NCBI GenBank assembly: GCA_014377055.1
Contig: JACMQJ010000428.1
Location: forward strand, 1-9,624
Direction of reading: 5' to 3'
Length of the DNA stretch: 9,624 nucleotides
DNA from: Candidatus Sericytochromatia bacterium
GTDB taxonomy: Bacteria; Cyanobacteriota; Sericytochromatia; UBA7694; JACMQJ01
Shown here in pieces: positions 1 through 5,485 of the stretch. The first letter of the stretch is position 1, and each line of letters begins with the position of its first letter. Made by a program: the position numbers and the translations under genes. A model generated the notes under the pieces. That model ran no database searches and had not been told where the DNA came from. It saw only the letters and a program-made list of their open reading frames with translations.

Positions 1-2
1 AT

Positions 3-248
3 AGTGTTTTTGTTAAAAGAAAATATAAGTTGACAGGAGAAAAATTTGCTCAAAGGCTAATACTTGGTTGGCATAATAATCATGATTGTACTTTAAGCTA
101 CTTAAAGCAGATATGTTCAAATTTAGGTATAAATATATCAGAACAAAGAATCTAAAAAAGTTTTAATGAATCAGCAATAAATTTTATGAAAAAAACGTTA
201 ATGTCTACATTGTCAGAATTAAATATTTGTAATGGTAATGTAAGATAG
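3..248 (+). pseudogene. IS4-type transposase N-terminal remnant
   Basis: Frame 3 reads a protein fragment beginning before the window (SVFVKRKYKLTGEKFAQ...), continuing through LILGWHNNHDCTLSYLKQ and SNLGINISEQRI to a helix FMKKTLMSTLSELN. This matches, from memory of the family, the N-terminal region of IS4-family DDE transposases, which have a 'R-KLT-F-LGWL-NP-ATL-QL-Q-A-LG-ISPQGL-RF-A--FL' pattern. The frame is interrupted by TAA at 153-155 and TAG at 246-248, and the catalytic DDE core is not recognisable downstream. Up to about position 275 an out-of-frame IYDNNIP segment may be the family's next 'VYIQDST' stretch, but that is weak. No terminal inverted repeats or target duplication can be seen because the left end lies outside the window. 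This is an inactive relic. Confidence 0.6.
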
Positions 249-424
249 ACGAGTCAAGGATCAAATCTACGATAATAATATTCCTCAGATTTAGACTTTT
301 CTACAAAATATTATTTGCCCATTTTTTGCTAGAAATTAATTTAAATAGTTTTTTAGCTAATATTTAAGAAATAATATTGTCTTTAAATAAATGTTTATCT
401 ATATGGATTATAGAAGCTTCAATA
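249..424. other. Non-coding spacer before the chemoreceptor gene
   Basis: This AT-rich stretch has no open frame of convincing length on either strand. The minus strand between about 420 and 310 reads short protein-like pieces (HIDKHLFKDNIIS, ILAKKLFKLISSKKW) interrupted by stops. These could be another degraded gene, but I cannot assign a family. No hairpin terminator or tRNA was seen. Confidence 0.35.
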
Positions 425-430
425 TATAAT
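425..430 (+). promoter_or_regulatory. Possible -10 box for the chemoreceptor gene
   Basis: A perfect TATAAT lies 39 nt upstream of the GTG start at 470. There is no good -35 hexamer 16-18 nt further upstream. An alternative pair is TTGTCT (377-382) with TATATG (400-405) at a 17-nt spacing. In DNA this AT-rich, chance matches are common, so the call is tentative. Confidence 0.3.
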
Positions 431-456
431 AATATTAGAATTCCATAAAAATTTTT

Positions 457-460
457 GAGG
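457..460 (+). promoter_or_regulatory. Shine-Dalgarno GAGG that fixes the GTG start
   Basis: GAGG sits 9 nt before the GTG codon at 470-472, an ideal distance. The longest open frame instead begins with a TTG at 455, which overlaps this motif and has no ribosome-binding site of its own. The GTG is therefore preferred. Confidence 0.65.
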
Positions 461-469
461 CTTGGTATT

Positions 470-1795
470 GTGAATAAAGACTATGAGCAAAGTATATTTG
501 TAAAAACAGTAATTTACGTTGAGATATGCTTTATTGTGTGTCTTTCAGGCGTTTTTATGTTTTTAAAATTTGGTGGTCTAAGTATGACTTACGAAATTTT
601 AATTTTATTAGCTATTGCTATAATAACTAGTCTTACTCTAGCATATATGCTTACTAAGGCAATAGTTTTACCAATCCAAGATTTGAATAATGCTATGATT
701 GATACCAAAGATCTTACAGTCAGAGTTAAAGTTAATAGAAAAGATGAGATTGGTCAACTTGCAGACAAATTTAATAACTATATTGAACATTTATCAAAAA
801 CAATTCAACAAATAGCCTTTTCTTCATCAGAACTATCCGAAAACTCCAAACATCTTTCAAACTCTACCGATCAAACTGGTAAAGCAACCGAACAAGTAGC
901 AACCAGTATACAATTTGTTGCAGAGGGTGGTACAAAGCTTGTTGAACATGTAGAAACCGCAAATAGAGCTGTTAGTATTATTATTCAAGCTGTTAATAGA
1001 GTTGTAATAAATACAAGAGAGTTATTAGCTTATACTGATCAGGTGGATAAAGTATCAACAGCTTGTATAGCAACAGTTCAAAAAGCAACTATCCAAATGG
1101 AAGAGATACAATTAACTGTAGGTAATTCTTCATTAGCAATTCAAGCATTAGGTGAGCAGTCAAGTCAAATCGGACGCATCGTTGAAACTATAACTACAAT
1201 AGCCTCACAAACTAATCTTTTGGCTTTGAATGCAGCTATAGAGGCAGCCAGAGCTGGAGAACAAGGAAAAGGCTTTGCTGTAGTGGCAGCAGAAGTTAGA
1301 AAATTGGCTGAGGAATCGGCACAAGCTGCTTATCAAATAGGTGATATTGTAAAAAGTATTCAAAGCTTAACTGAAAAATCTATAATATCAATGCTTCATG
1401 GAACAGAGGAAGTTTCACAAGGCGTTGAAATTATCAAAGAAACAGAAATGTCGCTTGATAAAATAAATTCATCCGTCAAAGAAACATTACAACGAATACA
1501 AGTTATTGATCTTGACGTAAAAAATCTTTCTGGAAGTAGTCAAACAATTGTAAAAACGATGGATCAAGTTTTTCAAGTTGCCGAAAATAACGCTTCTATA
1601 GCTGAACAAGTTGCTGCATCAGCAGAGGAGCAGACAGCATCTGTTCATCAAATTGGTAAAAGTGTCTCGAATATTACACAATTGGCTTACAATCTTGAAG
1701 GTTTGGCAAATCAATTTAAATTTGAAAAGTTGAATGAAGAAGATAAAACTGTATCAGTTGTAAAAAAAGCAAGAACAGCAAGATTAGTAAATTAA
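470..1795 (+). CDS. Methyl-accepting chemotaxis protein without a periplasmic sensor domain
   Basis: This is an inner-membrane chemoreceptor that passes signals through CheW to the CheA kinase. From the GTG start it is 441 residues. Two hydrophobic helices (about 12-33 and 42-62) are joined by a very short loop (FGGLSMTYE), so almost nothing protrudes outside. A HAMP linker follows (about 63-115), with its conserved Pro and the DEIGQLADKFN motif. The long coiled-coil signalling domain has the canonical hairpin tip (about 235-283), including TNLLALNAAIEAARAGE and GFAVVAAEVRKLAEES. A methylation-type EEQTAS segment lies near residue 386. There is no C-terminal CheR-tethering pentapeptide. Without a ligand domain, it probably senses membrane state, a cytoplasmic cue or a partner protein; this is inference. 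The gene is convergent with recO, with 12 nt between the stops and no strong terminator. Confidence 0.93.
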   Translation: MNKDYEQSIFVKTVIYVEICFIVCLSGVFMFLKFGGLSMTYEILILLAIAIITSLTLAYMLTKAIVLPIQDLNNAMIDTKDLTVRVKVNRKDEIGQLADKFNNYIEHLSKTIQQIAFSSSELSENSKHLSNSTDQTGKATEQVATSIQFVAEGGTKLVEHVETANRAVSIIIQAVNRVVINTRELLAYTDQVDKVSTACIATVQKATIQMEEIQLTVGNSSLAIQALGEQSSQIGRIVETITTIASQTNLLALNAAIEAARAGEQGKGFAVVAAEVRKLAEESAQAAYQIGDIVKSIQSLTEKSIISMLHGTEEVSQGVEIIKETEMSLDKINSSVKETLQRIQVIDLDVKNLSGSSQTIVKTMDQVFQVAENNASIAEQVAASAEEQTASVHQIGKSVSNITQLAYNLEGLANQFKFEKLNEEDKTVSVVKKARTARLVN

Positions 1796-1807
1796 ATTTA
1801 TTATATT

Positions 1808-2560
1808 TTAATTATCAAAAACGCTTAAAGTTTTAATTTTTCTTTCTGATAAACTAGAAAGATATTCTTTTAGAACATCTTGGATCTTATTTAAGTTTTT
1901 TGCTTCTGCATTAAATTCACTTAAACTATTTATATCAATATATTTTAAGTTATTAAGTATATTTTTGATACTATCATCAATAATTTTGTAATTGTAGGTT
2001 ATTTTAAGACAATGTTCACAAATTATACTTCCTGTTGATAAACTATAGCCTAAACGGTTATTTTTTTCAGCTACTTTTTGCTTACAAATATCACATTCAG
2101 AAAAATTGGATTGGTAGCCAAGCAATGATAAAAATTGTATTTCAAACCAGATTATATAAATTAATGGAATATCAGCTTTTTGTATTGCTTCAAGAGTAGA
2201 TATTAATAAATCAAAAACTTGTTCAAATGATTCACCTTCATTACTGAATAATAAAATTAATTCGCCTAAAAAAAGCGAATAAATTAATTTATCATAATCT
2301 AATCTTAAAAGTGGGAACACCTTGTATGATTCACATTCAACAATAGTTCCAAGATTTCTTCCTTCTCTAATAACCAACTCGTTAACATTAAGTAAATCTA
2401 ATCTACCACTAAATTTACTCTTAGGCTTTTTTATACCTTTAGCTACAGCCCTTATTATTCCATACTCACGACTAAATAAAGCATAAATTTTATCTGATTC
2501 ACCTATATCATAATATTTTAGGGTAATTGCTGTTGCTGATATTTCTTTATTGGCTAACAT
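1808..2560 (-). CDS. recO: DNA repair protein RecO
   Basis: RecO is the recombination mediator of the RecFOR pathway: it binds ssDNA and SSB, anneals strands and, with RecR, helps load RecA at gaps. The 250-residue length is normal for the family. The N-terminal OB-fold (about 1-80) carries the typical pattern of ALFSREYGIIRAVAKG followed by RLDLLNVNELVIREGRNL. The helical C-terminal domain contains a four-cysteine zinc-finger motif, C156-x2-C159 and C181-x2-C184. The ATG at 2560 lies inside the end of the upstream EutN-like gene (14-bp overlap) and has no clear Shine-Dalgarno, which suggests translational coupling to that gene. No stem-loop terminator is evident after the stop. Confidence 0.95.
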   Translation of the reverse strand: MLANKEISATAITLKYYDIGESDKIYALFSREYGIIRAVAKGIKKPKSKFSGRLDLLNVNELVIREGRNLGTIVECESYKVFPLLRLDYDKLIYSLFLGELILLFSNEGESFEQVFDLLISTLEAIQKADIPLIYIIWFEIQFLSLLGYQSNFSECDICKQKVAEKNNRLGYSLSTGSIICEHCLKITYNYKIIDDSIKNILNNLKYIDINSLSEFNAEAKNLNKIQDVLKEYLSSLSERKIKTLSVFDN

Positions 2561-2828
2561 GTATATCTATACTATCAACTAGACCAACAATAACAGCTCT
2601 GATAGGAGATTCTATGTGATCATTTAAAATTTGTCTTGCAGATCCACCTTCACTTAATAGTAAAACTAAATCTCCTTCTCCTGATTGAACAGTATCTATA
2701 GCAATCATAACGTTGCCTTTTTTTTCAAGATTTTGGCTAAGCGGCTGTATCAGCATTAGCTTATGACCTTCATGAGAAGGGTGTTTTACTGTTGAAACTA
2801 TATTCCCTATTACTCTAGCTAATTGCAA
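2547..2828 (-). CDS. EutN/CcmL-family bacterial microcompartment vertex protein
   Basis: With the TTG start at 2828 the protein is 93 residues, the usual family size. It begins with the family's characteristic MQLARVIGNIVSTVKHP, followed by GHKLMLIQPL, an IAIDTVQSGEGDLVLLLSEG core and a C-terminal SPIRAVIVGLVDSIDI strand. Family members form pentamers that cap the vertices of carboxysome, ethanolamine and other microcompartment shells. No hexameric BMC-domain shell gene or encapsulated enzyme is present in the window, so a shell role cannot be assumed. A frame extension to a TTG at 2858 adds ten residues not typical of the family. The gene overlaps recO by 14 bp and should be co-transcribed with it. 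EutN versus CcmL subfamily cannot be decided by eye. Confidence 0.85.
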   Translation of the reverse strand: MQLARVIGNIVSTVKHPSHEGHKLMLIQPLSQNLEKKGNVMIAIDTVQSGEGDLVLLLSEGGSARQILNDHIESPIRAVIVGLVDSIDIHVSQ

Positions 2829-2836
2829 TTTTGATA

Positions 2837-2840
2837 CTCC
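2837..2840 (-). promoter_or_regulatory. Shine-Dalgarno GGAG that fixes the TTG start of the EutN-like gene
   Basis: On the minus strand GGAG is followed by 8 nt and then TTG CAA TTA, reading MQL. The motif would be buried inside the coding region if the upstream TTG at 2858 were used. This supports the shorter, family-typical protein. Confidence 0.65.
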
Positions 2841-2863
2841 AAATATTATTAAATACAATCTAA

Positions 2864-2869
2864 ATTATA
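2864..2869 (-). promoter_or_regulatory. Probable -10 box for the EutN-like/recO unit
   Basis: The minus strand reads TATAAT here, 35 nt upstream of the TTG start and 23 nt upstream of the GGAG. The -35 region about 17 nt further upstream is poor (ATCATC-like). Position relative to the gene supports the call; the sequence alone would not. Confidence 0.4.
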
Positions 2870-3052
2870 CTAGGTTTTTGAGCTATGATGATAATTTTTA
2901 GGTTTACTAGGGTTTATTAATTACACGTGAGCTTGCCTCGTTTGAGTGTCAATATTACATTATGAGGTACAATAAATATTTTGAGAAAGTAATATCATAT
3001 ATACTTAAACTTATCTTAGCAAATAAAATATACTTTTTCAGGATTAATTAAT
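2870..3052. other. Spacer with no recognisable gene
   Basis: Both strands carry frequent stops. The stretch around 2925-2955 is slightly richer in G and C than its surroundings but does not fold into a tRNA cloverleaf and gives no recognisable peptide. A minus-strand TTGACA near 2949-2954 has no -10 box at a proper distance. Confidence 0.4.
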
Positions 3053-3208
3053 TTGAATAATATTAGTAAAGTGAGCCTTGAAACATCTTCAATTTGTCAA
3101 TTAAAATGTCCCTCATATCCAACGGCAGCAAGTCATACAAAAAGGTTTAGTATTTTTAAAAATAAATGACTTTAAATATTTTTTAGAACAAAATAAATCA
3201 ATAAAAAA
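3053..3208 (+). pseudogene. Radical SAM enzyme N-terminal remnant, frameshifted
   Basis: From a TTG at 3053, with an AGGA motif a few bases upstream, the frame reads LNNISKVSLETSSICQLKCP and then SYPTAASHTKR, ending at TGA 3167-3169. This resembles the start of radical SAM/SPASM-type proteins, in which a strand precedes the 4Fe-4S CxxxCxxC motif. Here the motif reads C-QLK-C-PS-Y: the third cysteine codon has become TAT (Tyr). A second frame then continues plausibly as GLVFLKINDFKYFLEQNKSIKN, so a frameshift occurred near the A-run at 3138-3142. The similarity stops where the terminator of the neighbouring gene begins, so the rest of the gene is deleted. Substitution, frameshift and truncation together indicate a dead gene. 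The substrate class cannot be told. Confidence 0.55.
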
Positions 3209-3239
3209 TAGGTCAAATATAATTTTTGACCTATTTTTT
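3203..3239 (-). terminator. Intrinsic terminator of the DUF475/TerC-like gene
   Basis: A perfect 15-bp stem (AAAAAATAGGTCAAA pairing with TTTGACCTATTTTTT) encloses a 7-nt loop. It starts 12 nt beyond the stop codon at 3252 when read on the minus strand. The A-run on one side and T-run on the other make it potentially bidirectional, so it would also stop any residual plus-strand transcription through the radical SAM remnant. Confidence 0.85.
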
Positions 3240-3251
3240 TAGTAAAGTTTT

Positions 3252-4346
3252 TTAAGCTTCTTTTGGATTCTTTTTATTATAAGAAATTGATGAAAATAAC
3301 GATAATCCAATAAAGATAATACCACTTAAGCCTGTAACAACTTCTGGAACATCATATTTTATACCAGCAAACATAATCAATGCCAAAAGACCAATTGCAT
3401 AATGAGCACCATGTTCGAGATAAATATATTCTGCCAAAGTTCCTTTTTCAACCAAAAATAAAGTTAATGATCTAACAAACATTGCACCAATACCAAGACC
3501 AATGGCAATAATAATAATATCTCTAGTGATTGCAAAAGCACCGATTACGCCATCAAATGAGAATGAAGCATCTAACACTTCTAAGTATAAAAATGTTGCC
3601 ATACCTGCTTTTTTTACACCTTCAGCTAAAGCTTGTTCTTCTGATCCTTCAAGTAAACCAGATATACCATCAATAGCTATGTATGAAACCAAACCAGTTA
3701 ATCCACTAACTAAAATGGTAACTTTTTCTTTAAAAATATCTGCATCTGTAACAATATTTGCTATTCCACTTATATCATGATGAGTTTGACCAGTTGCAAA
3801 TGTTTGAGCAATCATTAAAACAACCAAAGCAATTAATATTTCAAACGACTCAAGCTTTCCTATTTTAATTAATTGTCTTTCTATTGGATCAATCCAATGA
3901 ATATCTTTTTCTGGATCTAGGATAAATTTTAAAAAAACCATTAAAAGAAACATACCACCAAAAGCAGAGATAGCTGCATGTGCAGATGTAAGGTATCTTG
4001 CGTATTCGTCAGGCTTTGTAAATGCTATTTTTACAACACTAATTGGATCAAGTGAAGCAACTACTGCTACTATCACTATAGGGAAGAAAATACGCATACC
4101 AAAAACAGCAATTAATATACCCCATGTTAAAAATCTTCTTTGCCAAATAGGATCCATATCTTCCAAAACAGCGGCATTAACTACAGCATTATCAAAAGAT
4201 AAACTAATCTCAAGTATAGACAGTATAAATGTAATAAATACAGCAGAGCCTACAACTTGTAAGTTACCTCCCTCAAAATGTGACCATAAGCCAGCTAATA
4301 TTAAGCCAACAAAGGCAACAATCATTGCCCCCCGAAAATGTTTCAT
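3252..4346 (-). CDS. DUF475 / TerC-superfamily integral membrane protein
   Basis: This is a polytopic membrane protein of 364 residues with roughly nine hydrophobic segments. Two internally similar acidic motifs lie within membrane helices: E46-ISLSFDN (to N53) and E256-VLDASFSFDG (to G266). This duplicated E...SFDN/SFDG arrangement is the hallmark of the TerC/Alx superfamily, whose characterised members export Mn2+ or are tied to tellurite resistance. The DUF475 branch itself has no firmly assigned substrate that I know of, so metal-ion transport is inferred. Other recognisable pieces are IGLGIGAMFVRSLTLFLV (about 282-299) and EHGAHYAIG (311-319). The ATG start has a strong GGAG six nt upstream. 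It appears monocistronic: a terminator follows its stop and the upstream clpP has its own terminator. Confidence 0.85.
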   Translation of the reverse strand: MKHFRGAMIVAFVGLILAGLWSHFEGGNLQVVGSAVFITFILSILEISLSFDNAVVNAAVLEDMDPIWQRRFLTWGILIAVFGMRIFFPIVIVAVVASLDPISVVKIAFTKPDEYARYLTSAHAAISAFGGMFLLMVFLKFILDPEKDIHWIDPIERQLIKIGKLESFEILIALVVLMIAQTFATGQTHHDISGIANIVTDADIFKEKVTILVSGLTGLVSYIAIDGISGLLEGSEEQALAEGVKKAGMATFLYLEVLDASFSFDGVIGAFAITRDIIIIAIGLGIGAMFVRSLTLFLVEKGTLAEYIYLEHGAHYAIGLLALIMFAGIKYDVPEVVTGLSGIIFIGLSLFSSISYNKKNPKEA

Positions 4347-4585
4347 TAATTACTCCTTTTTTATGTATTCTATTTTGTATCTCTAAAAAAATTATTTAAT
4401 TAAAATACAAAAAATTCTAAAAGCCTTATTTCATATTTGTTGATATACTAAAAAAATATTTTGTTTTATATAAACCGATAAGTATAAATTGCTTTTGCTA
4501 CATTATATGCTAGTAGTTAGCTTATCACTTAATAAACTGATCACTTTTGCTTAAAATAATTAAAAATTTAAAATATTATTGCATT

Positions 4586-4629
4586 AAAAGAGCCTCAATA
4601 TATAGTTTTATGTATATTGAGGCTCTTTT
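4586..4629 (-). terminator. Intrinsic terminator of clpP
   Basis: A perfect 17-bp inverted repeat (AAAAGAGCCTCAATATA and its complement) with a 10-nt loop begins 11 nt past the clpP stop codon. It ends in a T-run on the minus strand and has a GC-bearing stem centre (GAGCCTC). It separates clpP from the DUF475 gene. Confidence 0.88.
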
Positions 4630-4640
4630 TAATTACTTAT

Positions 4641-5285
4641 TTAATCTTTCTTTTTTGGTGGTGCAGCGTCATCAGGAAGAGGCATTGGTATGTTATCTTC
4701 ACCTATTGTTGGAATAATTATCTTATCAATTAAACCATAATCTTTTGCTTGAGCTGACGACATAAAGAAATCTCTTTCTGTATCTTTTTCAATTTTTTCT
4801 AATGGTTGTTTTGTATGTATTACCAATAAATCATTAAGCATTTTTCTCATACGTAAAATTTCTTGAGCTTGTATCTCAATATCAGTTGCTTGACCTCTTG
4901 CTCCACCCATCGGTTGATGAATCATGATTCTTGCATTTGGTAATGCCATTCTTTTACCTGGACTACCTGCAGCTAATAAAAATGCTCCCATACTTGCAGC
5001 TTGACCTAAACAAATAGTGTTGATAGGTGCTTTGATATATTGCATAGTGTCATAAATAGCCATACCATCAGTGACAGAACCACCAGGGCTATTAATATAA
5101 ATAAAAATATCCTTTTCAGAGTCTTCTGATTCCAAAAAGATTAACTGAGCAACAACAAGATTTGCTATATTTTCTTCTATTTCGCTACCAATAAAAATTA
5201 TTCTTTCTTTTAAAAGTCTTGAGAAGATGTCTGATGATCTTTCTCCTCTGCTCGTTTGCTCAATAACTGAAGGTATAATTGGCAT
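4641..5285 (-). CDS. clpP: ATP-dependent Clp protease proteolytic subunit
   Basis: ClpP is the serine peptidase that forms two stacked heptameric rings and degrades proteins fed by ClpX, ClpA or ClpC. The 214-residue length is normal. The catalytic triad is visible: Ser98 in GQAASMGAFLLAAG, His123 in RIMIHQPMGGARGQATDI, and Asp172 in ERDFFMSSAQAKDYGLID. The oxyanion-hole PGGSVTDG segment is at about 67-74. The C-terminus has a proline- and lysine-rich tail (PLPDDAAPPKKKD) a little longer than the core fold needs. ATG at 5285 is preceded by a good GGGGA. No clpX or tig lies next to it in the window, unlike the common tig-clpP-clpX order; the gene looks monocistronic. Confidence 0.97.
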   Translation of the reverse strand: MPIIPSVIEQTSRGERSSDIFSRLLKERIIFIGSEIEENIANLVVAQLIFLESEDSEKDIFIYINSPGGSVTDGMAIYDTMQYIKAPINTICLGQAASMGAFLLAAGSPGKRMALPNARIMIHQPMGGARGQATDIEIQAQEILRMRKMLNDLLVIHTKQPLEKIEKDTERDFFMSSAQAKDYGLIDKIIIPTIGEDNIPMPLPDDAAPPKKKD

Positions 5286-5364
5286 AAATTTTTCCCCTTA
5301 CTATGTAAAATATCTCAACTTATAATGTTTGTAGTTAAAAATAGTACTAATTTTTATAGTTGAC

Positions 5365-5393
5365 ATTATACCTAAATTATTGCAACTCTTAAA
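5365..5393 (-). promoter_or_regulatory. Possible clpP promoter
   Basis: The minus strand reads TTTAAG (5393-5388), a 17-nt spacer and a perfect TATAAT (5370-5365). The -10 is 79 nt before the clpP ATG. The -35 matches consensus at only three positions. No CtsR-like direct repeats or CIRCE element were recognised between it and the gene. Confidence 0.35.
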
Positions 5394-5436
5394 AAAAATA
5401 AGCTAAATAATAAAATTAATCTTACAATTAACTTTA

Positions 5437-5472
5437 AAAATATGGTAAACATTATGATGTTTACCATATTTT
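5437..5472 (+). promoter_or_regulatory. Perfect 16-bp stem-loop in the leader of the TPR-glycosyltransferase gene
   Basis: AAAATATGGTAAACAT (5437-5452), a 4-nt loop TATG and the exact complement (5457-5472) form a hairpin ending 13 nt before the ATG at 5486. The gene's own ribosome-binding site is weak (AAAAGCGA). The nearest upstream gene, clpP, runs the other way, so there is no obvious upstream transcript to terminate. The element could be a dyad operator, an attenuator or terminator-like leader (it is followed by TATTTTATT-type sequence), or an mRNA structure limiting ribosome access. A weak promoter (TTGCAA 5380-5385, TAAATA 5404-5409) would put it inside the 5' leader. Confidence 0.6.
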
Positions 5473-5485
5473 ATTAAAAGCGAAA

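Noticed and set aside
455..469. Upstream TTG start for the chemoreceptor
   Set aside because: It overlaps the GAGG motif that serves the GTG at 470 and has no SD of its own.
1790..1813. Inverted repeat between the convergent chemoreceptor and recO ends as a terminator
   Set aside because: Only a 7-bp A/T-only stem (AATTAAA/TTTAATT) is present, too weak to separate from chance in this composition.
2829..2858. Ten-residue N-terminal extension of the EutN-like protein
   Set aside because: The family begins at the MQLARVIGN position, and a GGAG lies at the right distance from that TTG.
3502..3780. Plus-strand open frame of 92 codons
   Set aside because: It lies wholly antisense to the DUF475/TerC-like gene, whose motifs are clear, and its translation has no recognisable domain or ribosome-binding site.
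4347..4585. Possible yybP-ykoY (Mn) riboswitch or long regulated leader before the DUF475 gene
   Set aside because: I looked because TerC relatives often carry one, but the conserved purine-rich loops and paired helices are not recognisable. The stretch has only AT-rich spacer, with unsupported -10-like hexamers at 4367-4372 and near 4505 on the minus strand.
5360..5365. Plus-strand TTGACA as a promoter for the TPR-glycosyltransferase gene
   Set aside because: No -10-like hexamer occurs 16-18 nt downstream.
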